NCBI RefSeq assembly: GCF_027943255.1
Contig: NC_072893.1
Location: 133,919,784 to 133,983,783 of the forward strand
Direction: 5' to 3'
DNA: 64,000 nt
Origin: Anastrepha obliqua
Taxonomy: Eukaryota; Arthropoda; Insecta; Diptera; Tephritidae
A model generated the notes under the pieces. It was not told where the DNA came from. It made no database searches and saw only the letters and a program-made list of their open reading frames with translations. Numbering within the stretch: the stretch's first letter is position 1; the number at the start of each line of letters is the position of its first letter. The translations under genes and the position numbers were made by a program. Below are positions 34,801 to 46,800 of this stretch, piece by piece.

Positions 34801-37800
34801 TAAACATGTTTTTAAACTGGAACAAGCTGAGTACTCACGAGAACGTCTCGAATGGACACCACTTACTTGGGATGATAATTTACCGGTTATTCATTTACTA
34901 GCCAAAAAGCCGGTAGGAATATTCCACTTGCTTGACGATGAATCTAATTTTCCTCGGGCAACCGACATGAGCTTTCTGGAAAAGTGTCACTACAATCATG
35001 CGCTTAATGAGCTATATTCCCGGCCTCGCATTGGTGCTCAAGAATTTGGCATTACGCATTACGCTGGCCAAGTGTGGTATTGTGTTGATGGATTTCTAGA
35101 TAAAAACAGAGATGCTTTGCGCAGTGATGTCCTGGAACTGCTGGCCTCTAGTAAACTGCAATTAGTTGTTGACTTAACGAAGCAGTTAAGAGCTCAAAGA
35201 GACTCTGGAAAAACTCTCCCAAAGGGTAGTAATGGTCGATTTGTCACCATGAAACCACGTACTCCCACCGTAGCGGCTAGATTTTCAGACTCGTTGCAGC
35301 AACTTCTTCAATCGATGGGTCGATGCAATCCATGGTTCGTGCGTTGCATTAAACCAAACAATGAGAAGCACGCATTAAAGATGGACATGCCATGTGTTCT
35401 ACAACAATTGCGCTACTTGGGCATGCTCGATACTATTCAAATCAGGCAGAAGGGTTATCCAGTTCGCTTGAAGTTTCAGCATTTCGTTGAACGTTACCGT
35501 CACCTTCTTCGAACCCCTCTTCCAAGGGGCACCCCATATCGTGAGCTATGTCGTATTTTATTAGAGTCTCTACCACGTACCGGTATTGAAGGACCGGACT
35601 TTCAATTAGGTGCGACACGTGTGTTTTTACGGGAAGCACTTCATCGCCTATTAGAAAGTGGTCGCTCAGATCGTCTTAAGTCAGCAGCGATTGCTATACA
35701 AAAACATGTTCGCGGCATGTTAGTGCGACGTCGATTAGCCCTTAAAAAGAAAGCAGCTATAAGGATCCAGTCAAAGTGGCGGAGTCATCGTGAAATGAAA
35801 AAGTTTTTACAGCTCAAAAAAGGCGTCGTCCAGGCTCAATCCCTCTGGCGCGGTAAAAGGGATCGAAAGAGGGTTGCTAAACTTAAATCGGAATATAAAA
35901 GACGATTAGAAGCACAGAAAGCTCAGAAGGAGCGTGAAGCGAAAAGGCTCGCCAAGGAGCATATTGAGCGCAGTCAAGTGGCCTACTTGGACATACCAGC
36001 AGAATTGGCTTTTATTTATTCAAAGGTAGATGGTTGGACACCAGTACATGGTGACCGGCATCTTGTTAAAGTAGTTGGTACCGTACCCGGACCGCCTGTT
36101 GCTGGTGATCTGCCAAAGGACTTGGATCAATTCTCGTTTGGCAAATTCAGTTCGGTATATTGCAACGGTTTACGTCTATCACCACGCCGAGAACCGATTA
36201 CAACACCCTTTCTTACAAGGGCTGCTTCCAGAGACCAAGACTTCCAAGATTCTCTGGCAGTGTTCAAATTGATCCTTCGTTGGACGAACGATAAAACCCT
36301 TGACGAAAATAAAGAAAAGGTATTATCAGATTATATTGTACATAAAGGACTATCTTCACGTGGATTACGTGATGAAATACTGGTTCAACTATGCAATCAA
36401 GTATATAAAACGGAAGAGTCTAACTCCCAACGTATATGGCAGTTAATGGCACATTGCTTATCATGCTTTCAACCCGGTCCTGCTTTTAGTAAATACCTGA
36501 TGAAGTTTATAATGGACAATGCTCCGTCGTCAATGAGGGAACTCCTTTTGAAGAAAATTTTACGTAATTCAAGCAACACACAGGCAAATGCTTGTCGCAA
36601 TTTTGTACCATCATGGGTGGAGTGGCGAGCTATCTCCAAAATGTCCGATATTGCGGTATCTTTGACGATGCCAGATGATGTTTCACAAACTGTTGCTATA
36701 GATTCATGGACAACTTGTGAAGAAGCTGCCTCCTTGGCCATCTCTACACTCGGTATATCAAACCGAGGATGGACTGTTGTTTTAGATGACGGAAAGTTGG
36801 TAACTGATTCATGTGGATTAGACTATGTTTTGGATCTTATTTCGGAGAAAGAGTTGTGCCCAGCCTTCCCTGCTGTTCGTAGTGACCTTATGAAAACTGG
36901 CGGCAAGTTCATACGAACAACTGTACCGGAAACCGAGCCTAGCAGCCCCAAGAGACCACAAGTTCCGCCCCCGGAGCCTCCAAAACCTAAAATGAGTACT
37001 GCGAGAGAATCTCCAATAGCCGTACCTCAAATCGAACCTCCAGTCCGAAAGACATCGAGAGATTTGTTGTCGAGAAGTTCAGTTCTTAACGAAAGATATT
37101 TTGAACAAGAAAAGACACGATCTAAGTCATTAGATGACCTTCTGGCAGGAGATATTGCTGATCTTGATCCAACCACTGAGCCTGAACCTTTAACAAATCT
37201 TGGTCTATCTGAAAGCCGTTTAAATGAAAGATATCACTCTGCAGAGCGTTTGGCTCCAATGGGAAAAGAAACTGGACCCAGGTATCAAAAGTCACAGCAC
37301 GCTGGACGTCGATCACACGCTGGCTCTCACTCCAGTAAATACATGGACAAATCCGAATATGCAACTCGTTCATCAGCAATGTCCGATACGAGCGAAGCAC
37401 CATCGTTAGCGTCACATGTACGACGTGTACGAGTACCATCGCAAGCTTCTGATGTCGATCAATTCCTTGATGATTTATTTAGTCCCGTATTGGATGGCTC
37501 TTTAGATGAATTATCGGATGCAAGGTCATTGGCAGCAAGCATAAGAGGAGGCGGACAGAAAATTACACAGAATTCTCCGTTTTACTCCGATAAATGTGAA
37601 TTTTTAGAAGCACCAAATACCTTGCAGAGTTCAGTAGATGTTTTTTCAAACGTGGATTCTCTCTGTCAAAAAATTAAAGGCGGTGGAGAAAAAAAGGGTA
37701 TTGAGGATGAATCATCTACTGACAATTTAGATGAATATATAACAGGCCTTTTTAAACCAATATTCATCAATGAGGCCGTAAACACTTTAACAAAGCAAGC

Positions 37801-40800
37801 TGAACTAATAGAGATCATTAAGGGGGGTGGCACCACGCACACTCAATCTACATCTAATACCAGTTTCGTTACATCACCAGTCGTAAGCCCAATAAGTCCC
37901 TTGATTGCAAATTCCGATAATATAATTCAGATGATTAATATTCCTCCGGATGCTGATCCCAACGTTTATCAGCAGCAGGTTCAACGAGCATTTTTGCAGT
38001 CTGCAATGGCCCAGAATTTACAAATTCAACAACAATTATTGGCACAGAATCAGGCACTGCAAACATTGCTTAGTCAACAGGATACACCAACAGGCACAAC
38101 ATCACCACCACTAGTACCCGTTCTGACAGCAGTCCAACAATCTAGCCATTCAACAAATAATGTCACAACAAAAGTAAGCACTCCTCCACAAGCAAGTCAA
38201 AACAATGTCCGCAAGCAAAGTGTTAAGAATCGTATATCACAGTTCTCAGAGAACGATCGGAACAGAAAAGCTTCCTCGGAGAGTGGAGGATCGCTAATAC
38301 CACCACCACCACCGCCACCGATGCCACCACCCATAGAAGCCAAAGACCCGTCCGAAACACGACATTTTCTCGATCCATATGGTCGGGCAAAGACAGTGCG
38401 AATAGGAAAGTGGCGTTGGCCTCCGCCACAAGACGCACCACAGTTTGAGACTGAGGAAGACTTTTTTGCCTTCAAAATGCGACAATCACAACGAAAAACT
38501 ACACCACAATCTCAATTTCACAGCAGTAATGGCTCTCTAACTGGATCGGCAATGGAGTGGGAGGAATTTGAAATCGACACATCTAAGAGTCCATCACCCA
38601 CTTCTAATATGCCACCAATTCACGCTCAAATGATACGAACTACACTGAAGATTGAAACAACTGGTGGGAAGATTGCTAATAAGGAAATAATTGAACAACA
38701 ACAACAGCAACAACAAACAGTAGTTACAACGAAAGTAGCTAAAAAGAGCTTCGAGATCGGTGCTGAGCGGCCACCGCCGGGTAGCATTGGAAAACTTAAG
38801 TTAAGTTCTGAAATGCGTCAACGACTCGAACAAGTAACCGCTGGTCATTCCGTACGTTCAACAGTTAGTACAAAGTCGGAGCAAAGAACCCCAGCAAAGC
38901 TGGAGGATACAAGAAAACTTATGCTTCAACAACAACTGAGTGGACATTTTTTGAATATGGAAGGCAAGCATGGCCCAGAATTGCCTTCGGTCCGAACACA
39001 AATCGAGAGGATGGAGGGCAAGCTCTCTCCCCCACCTACCTGGCCTACTGTTGTACCACCAGCTCCAAGCGTTCCAGCACCACCCCCGCCCATACGACCT
39101 CCAACTATTGCACCGCCCGCGCCCCCACCCGCACCTAAAACTCCACCCACTCCCCACGAACTGGAAGTAGATGATATCATCTTTCGCAATCAAAGTGGAA
39201 AAGATATTCCAGCATTTATACAGCGTCAAGATCGTGACACTTTCGGAGCTCGCCACAATTGGAATGGCTCCGATGATTCGAAGGAGACCTATGACTCTTG
39301 GGGACGTGCTGAAGCGGCTAAATTAGATATGGTGTACGAGGCTAATTTCAAGAAGGAAATTAAGAATGAAAGAGAACGATCTAGATCACGATCCCGTTCT
39401 CGTGACCGTGATGATTTCTCAGAATCTGTTTGGGATAGAGCAGAAGTAGAAGGTCCTTCTTCCAGTGGTAGCGATCGAGAAAGGGAAAAGGAACGCGAGA
39501 AGCGAGAGCGCATCTATGAAATTAGACAAGTGGAACGCGAAAAAGAAAGCAATAAAGTATATCACCCAGCTCCCCCCAAGGTCATTACAGCTGCAGTTGA
39601 ACGAGTCGAGAATCCATCTACAGGTGCACAAATGGAACGCAAGTTTTCACAACCCACTTCACTCTCAATCCATAAGCAAACAACAACATCTATCAGCATG
39701 AGCTCCACCTCAACAACTGCTCCCGCCACATTCCGTACACACATGGCACAAAAATATGAAAAAGAACGTAAACGAAAATCTTCCGCATCAACAGTACTAT
39801 CCCAAAGCACTCGCCGTGACGAAGAAACCGATGGCGGTGACGAATGGCCATTGCCAGCTATACCTGCTCCTGTATTAGCCCCACCTTCTATTAAGAGCCC
39901 AGCAACTGCTTGCTTCACATACAACAGGGTGCCATGGAGATTACGTGTTCGCAAAGAAGTTTTCCATCCCAATGAATCGATAGGACCACCTATTGCATTA
40001 GATTTACTCTTTGCACAAGTGGTGTCCGACGTTTTTGGTATAACTCCTTGTCTACGAATTTCCCCGCAAGAGAAATCCGTTGCATTGAGCATGTTGAACG
40101 GACATGGCGTAACTGTCGAAACTGTCCGCAGCCAGAATATTAGAGCAATAGTGAAACGTCACCTGATCGATATGGCGCGCAGTTGGCCACTCTATTTTGC
40201 GCGCCTATTTGCAGTGCAGGGTGCGCCGCAGTTCCCAGACGTCTCAATAATGGGCATTTCACACAATGGACTTTATCTAGCACGTCGCGATGCAGAATAC
40301 CTAATTGTTGTGCAATCCATATCTTTAAGTGAAATTCAAAACGCAATCACATTACCGCGACCCGCATCTCTGCAGTTAAATTTGCGTAGCGGGGACCATT
40401 TGGCATTGCACGCAGCTCGAGCAGCATCTATTCAGGCGATGATTACTACATTTGTACAAGAGTACCGCAAGGTAAGTAAGCTCCTTTGAGAAGTGACTAT
40501 AGAATAAATCTAGGACATTCACATATCTAGCTAAGACTCACCAAGCCCAAAATCCTCATGTTTTTTTCTTGTGTAAGTGAATTACAGTAACTAAGGATAA
40601 TGGATATTAGATAAGCTAAGTAATCTGATTTCGTTATAATAAGTTGTATTAAATAAATGAGCAGTATGACAATGTAAACTAAATGTCGATAAACTCTCAC
40701 TTTAATATACATACCAGATGCCCATCGCATCGACAAAATAACAAGTTAGGCCACGTAAAATCTAGCTTTTCAACATTTGTAGTTTACTAGAGACTTGCCA

Positions 40801-43800
40801 GGGCACTTGAATCCAAACAGCATCTAACTTAATAATTGGTACTCGTCCATCATTGTCAGCGGTCATTATTACTTAGTGGAATTCAATAACTGGGAATTTG
40901 AAATATGAATGACCGATGCAGTTGCGCAAGCGGCTACGGAAGTACAATAACAGTCGAATTTTTGAACAATCTACGATTGCAAAGCGAGCGATTACTAAAG
41001 CAATTCGTGCAATCAACCTAAACAATTACCAATCGCAAAGGGACGAGGAGCCTAAAAGTTTTCTTTTCATATATTGCTTAGAAAGTGAAGTGAAGAAGTG
41101 ATAACATCCAAAATAAATTTTTTTAAAGCAAAGTCTCATGGTTGGGCAACTAATCATTGAATGATCGTACTTATGAAGACTCAAATTTTATTTAATAGAA
41201 AGAGCAATGAGTTATTTATACTCGAAGTACAGATGCATTTTTAAATCTAGGCTCTTGTACTTTTAAAACAATGTAAAAATTAATGCTCGAACGACAAAAT
41301 TTAGCATATATTTTAGCTATGTACGCATCTAGTTGCGTATGACATTAAAAATTTTAATCATTGCGAGTCAGAGATATGTATGAAAGCACTCGTACGTCAC
41401 TGTTATATTACAAAAACACTTTGTTCAATTAAATATATACATATATTCGAGCGAAGCACACATCCATCAGCTATCATTAATAAAAGCATTACCAGCATAA
41501 TACCGAGTTTCCACATACGTATGTATATATATATATGGATGTGTGCATGTGGATATCCAAATAATACTCTCTGACTCTCTTTGTTAGCTATAAAGTTGGT
41601 CACTAGCAAACCAAGCAGCTCCAAGCGTGGTCATTCGGCAAAGAATTGCACAGAGCCGCTCTGGCATGAGTGCTCAACCGCATTCAAGTATGCATGTATA
41701 TGTACATACGCACATATCTGCGACTACAACTTAGCTTTCGGGCGCAGCTAGTTGGCTAATGAAATGGTCAAGCGATTGCTCGGCGATATTCGAATCTTCA
41801 GTCGCGACAATCTAGCTTGAGCGTTTACTACCGCTGTGCGGAAAATTCACCTGTTAATCGCTGAACTGTGGAAAATGTCTTTGCTGACAATTTGATTTGT
41901 TCAATACGAGTTATAAGAGCTTGAATGTGATAGACGGGCAGCCAACCCGAATATGTTTTGTGACCGCTTTGGCCAGCTTCCTTACAGCGACGTCGAATGA
42001 GAGGAAAATATGAGAATGTCGCGCAATGTCATTATATATCCGGTTGTAGTGCGATTTGTTATGCTGGATCGAGTGAAGTAAATATAATATAAATATAAAA
42101 GTGAAAATCGCTTTGGCGCACAAATGCAGCTGAATGATGTGAATAGTGGTAGTACCACAAAAAATTCATAACTAAATAAACCACCTCAAAAACTAAAAAA
42201 AGATAATATCTGGACTTATTCGGTATAACCTATTCAGGTCCACAACAAATTGTTCTGGATTCATTAAAGATGTATACATATATGTCTTACATATGGAAAC
42301 GTATAAGTACATATATGAATGCGCATGCGAACTGAAACAGCTGACACTTGGTCAATTGACAATAACTTGTGCGCGCTCCGAGTTCATTGACACGAGGCAG
42401 CTCAGTCAGTTACTTAGCCAATTACAGCCTTTTAATTGTGCACAGACTTTGGTGCGCAGTTGGAGCTAATCGGTGCGCGCATTCAACTTTCACTTGTTTT
42501 GCAGCATAAAACATTAAAACAAGATATAAGGCAAGCACAAAATAAGCATATATATACATACATATATATGCGAGTATATGTGCGCAATTGAAAATCGCAC
42601 GTCGATAGTTACAAACATGTGCGAAAGTATTTCTGCAAACACTGCGCTATAAGTTGCTTCTGGTTCATAGTGCAACGCCGAAAAACACTTCCCAATAAAG
42701 ATGTCCTCCATATCATCCAAGTCTCATGGCAGTCATGGCAGTGGCGCCTCTCATCACAAATTCAGCAGTATCGTCAATAAGGTTGAATCATTGATCAATA
42801 AAATGAACAACGATAAATTTCATAATTTTAAGCTGCTGCAGAGCAATACTGTACTTCCTGGTCGGAACTTAGTTCAAAGAGAAACGCATGGTGTGCGAAG
42901 TAGCGCATCACATTCATACAAGTCGGAGGAACGCACTTTTCAATCGTATGCACAATGTGAGAGTCAAAGGGAAGGCTTGCCATCTTTGGAAGACACTCTT
43001 ACAAGAACAGCTTCATTAGATTCATTGAATCAGTTAACTGACGCTGAAAATGCATTCGATAATCACGATTTAGTTTACACCGATTCAGATGATGCTGAAA
43101 TTGCGCACATAACTGGTACAACAGCGGTGCAAGTGCATCGCCGCAGCGACTTAGATCAGCTAACGGATGAAACAATTCGCGAGTTCAATGAACAGTGCTC
43201 CTCGCTAAGCCATGATGTGGACTTTGATAATGCGTGGAGTGCAGAAGAGGACGAGCACAAATGCTGGACGGCTGTTGGCGCAGAAGCGGGCTGCTGTTGT
43301 GATAGTGATAGCCAGGAGAATACTGGCGAAATCTTTGGCAAATTATATAAATATGAAACCATTAATAATAATAACATCGACAATACTTTTAAAACTAATG
43401 AGAATGCAAAATACCAAAGAGACAAAAATAATAATAAAGAAGAAACAATGTCCCGAAGTAATACCTTGGATCGGAGTCCTATTCAACAAAAACAACAACA
43501 ATACCTGGATAATGGATTCGGATTTACGCAACATGTCAATGTCAACGACACTGTTGCAAATTGTGATGAAAAAATCGAAATGCGCAACGAGGAGGAGTAC
43601 ATGACTGCAAATGGATATGAAAATGCTTTGATAATGAATGCAAACGTTAATGCATCCAGCAATCTTAGTAACCAAAATAACGCGAATATCAATGGCAATG
43701 GCACCCAGCAACAAAACTCCAATAAACCTCGTCGACCCAGCCTTGCAAGTAGCGGCTCAGTCGGCCGCATGGAAACCATACTCGAAGAACCGGGCGAGAG

Positions 43801-46800
43801 TAAAGTCTCTGTTAAAGAAATATTAGCACGATTTGAGACAATGAGTCTGACAGAGGTAAATTTTCGGAAGAAAAATTCGAGAACTCCTAGCTTAGATTTG
43901 AACGTGCAAAGCAATGCACGAAGTTATTTAAAATGAGGACATACAAGTAATTACCAACAGTAACACTGCGTTACAAAATTGCAAAAATATTCAGCACTCA
44001 AATGTTAGAGTTAGGTTAGCGTTCAGGTAGCAGGTCACAAACTGCGAGTATTACTTCAATGGGCATATATGCAAACCAACATACATACATACATAGCACA
44101 ATGGGCTATAAATTACGATAGTTGTCCAGCGAATGTGCATTTCATTGCCAAATAACAAATTGTGGAAGGAAATGAGTAAAGAAACACGTCATTAGGGACA
44201 GAATGGCGACATTAAAAGCATTGAAAGCTGTAGGAGTGTAAACTGCAAACTTGCCTTCATAAAGCTCCTCTTTGGTGCTGTTTTTGCATCACTCTAATAC
44301 AAAATACGAAAACACGCTGGCTACCAAAACAAAGCGTTGCACTCACGTATTAACCGTTACGCTGTAGCTCTGGCCGCTACATTGGATGTCGCTAGTCACT
44401 GGCACACTAGGCGATGAGAGTACTAGTCATTGCCGCTTTCGACACATACTGTGTTAGTGTATGACTTTGCTCTTCTATCCGACCCCTATGGGTTTCAAGT
44501 CGAACTTGAACTGCAACAGTAAAGTGACCGTGCACTCGTCAAAATGGGAGTACGAAGTGAGTAACATACCAACGGTAGTAAGCGTTCATTGCCGCGGTTT
44601 TAGTGAAATTTGTTGGAAGAAATGTCTTCCATTTATTGTGGTTATTACCGTTAAGTTTCCATACGTATAATCTTAGCTTTTATATACGTTCCCAGTTTTC
44701 GTGGATGGACACTTTCTATTGCCAAATTTCAAGCTCAATTAGCAAATGAGGTTCAGTTGTTTGGAATAAATAATTATTTTTATAACTATTAACACTTGTT
44801 AATATACTTATTTATATACGTACATATTCCAAACTGTCTATCGAAGCGATACGCGCTCGCACAACTCTTCACACTGGAAATATATGCAAACAAAAGTATG
44901 TGCACTGGTATGCTTTTAACATGCGCGACTACTGCATAGCGATTTACAAATGTGCTCCCGTATATATTGTATTTTTCGCATACTTATGCACTGGCTATTG
45001 ATCAGCAGAATTTGTGTCGTTGCCTCGATTGCGATTTGCTTAAATGTGAGCTTGTGGAATTGAAAGCACCAATCAATATGGGTGCATTCATATGCATGTG
45101 TTTGTCTGATCCGAATATTAATTAACTTGTCTTCAAACGTAGCAAAGTTTTAAAAGTGGAAAGCAAAACTACTGCTTCAATTGTTCGTATCAAACGTAAC
45201 ATGAAAAATGTGAAATAGAAAGTTGTAGGTGCACACAAAATGATCCGAATGGCCAGTACATGCATACGAATCTACAAGTGCGGCCGATCGGTCATTGTGG
45301 TGCATTGGCGCGAACCGCAGTTTACACTTTGGCTTGGTCCAAATTTACTCTTTTGCATCGCAAATATTGCCGTATTTCGATGATACGGCATACATTTCTC
45401 CATTAGCTAGCAAAGTGCGCGAGGATGAAATTAAATTTGGACGTACGTGTGAAACGCATTCGCTGAACGCTCGTAGCAAGCGCAACAGTAACACTTACAA
45501 TACACATACATATGTACTACACTAGCTGACCATTGCTGTTTTTACGACTCCGTGAAAATGTTTTTTATATTATATGTAATTACTTGGATTGAACTGCTCT
45601 CAAGTTGTGAAGTCACTGGAACGTGTCATAACGGCCACAGACGCAGTGCAGCTCTCGCTGGCCCAGTTTATATTATGGCTCCGACCATTTAATGCTGCAA
45701 TCAATTTCGCAGCTAATCGGTTAAGCGTTTTTCTCTAGCTTAACATTTGCGTTTTTAAATGTGGCAAATATTTTCTTTGAGAAGTGAAACCATATAAACA
45801 CTAAATATAACATAGTTTTTTACTATCTTGGTGATAGATTTAAAGTATAAGGGCCTCGAATTTCTGGTTATTAAAACTAAAAGGATTAAAGTAGATACTG
45901 ATATTGCGATACAGAATTTAGAATTCCTTGTACAATTAATGGAATTGACACTATTTTCCGTTTGTAACATATAATAAAATCCACTGGATAAAATATTAAA
46001 CGCGTACATACCTCCCTTCCCTTTATTTATCTATATTTACATACATTTGCATTACATTGCAATATTGAAGAGATATTTTGCTATACTTTTACCCATACGC
46101 TTGATGTTAAGGCAGCGGAAGTTACTTAACGTACTCGTTATAGAAAAAGGAAATCACGCAAAATTTGATAACACTTTGCACATGCAAACTAGCGCTAGCC
46201 ACACTTTCGCCTAGGAGTTATTAACTCTAAACTTCATCGGTTTTATTGGTATACGTAATTTAAATAATTGGTCTGGCAAATTGACGTTCCGTAATTTGTT
46301 TTCACGCTGTTTTAGTTATGTCTATTACAAAATGGTACATACTTGTAAATATGTGTAGAACGCCGAAAAGTAAACCGGTAAACTGGGCTTTTGCGAGACG
46401 GGCTGCGTGGGCAACGCGCACCAATAAAATATTGGGTAGTGTAAAATGTTTTATAACAAATTTAGACAAAGTTAAAAATTTTAAAGACAGAACCATCTTT
46501 ATTTCCTAAGAATATAATTTTTGAGTTTTCTGAGCGGAAAGCTGTTTGAAGCGCATTTTAGGATGCATCAGAACCTTCACGTTAAGCTCTTTTAGTTTCT
46601 GCCACTACATCAAAGATTCAATGGAATTACTTATTTCAATTTTCAATTGTTCGCTGTAGATACGGTAGATATCAGTATCAAGCTTTGGGAAGGTGGTAGC
46701 ACTACTATTCCCTTCCCCTCCCCTATTGGGAAGCTTCAGCTCGTATAATTCACTAATTTTTTCATACATTACGCTCATCACAAGGTATCATTCGCTTTAT

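Noticed and set aside
39562..40092. 176-codon minus-strand ORF across the Myo10A exon
   Set aside because: It lies antisense to a well-supported exon, follows its codon pattern, and has no domain. It is a shadow frame.
43343..43914. Two long minus-strand ORFs (43343-43714, 43483-43914)
   Set aside because: Both are antisense to the alternative Myo10A exon; hydrophobic composition comes from reading Asn/Gln-rich codons backward.
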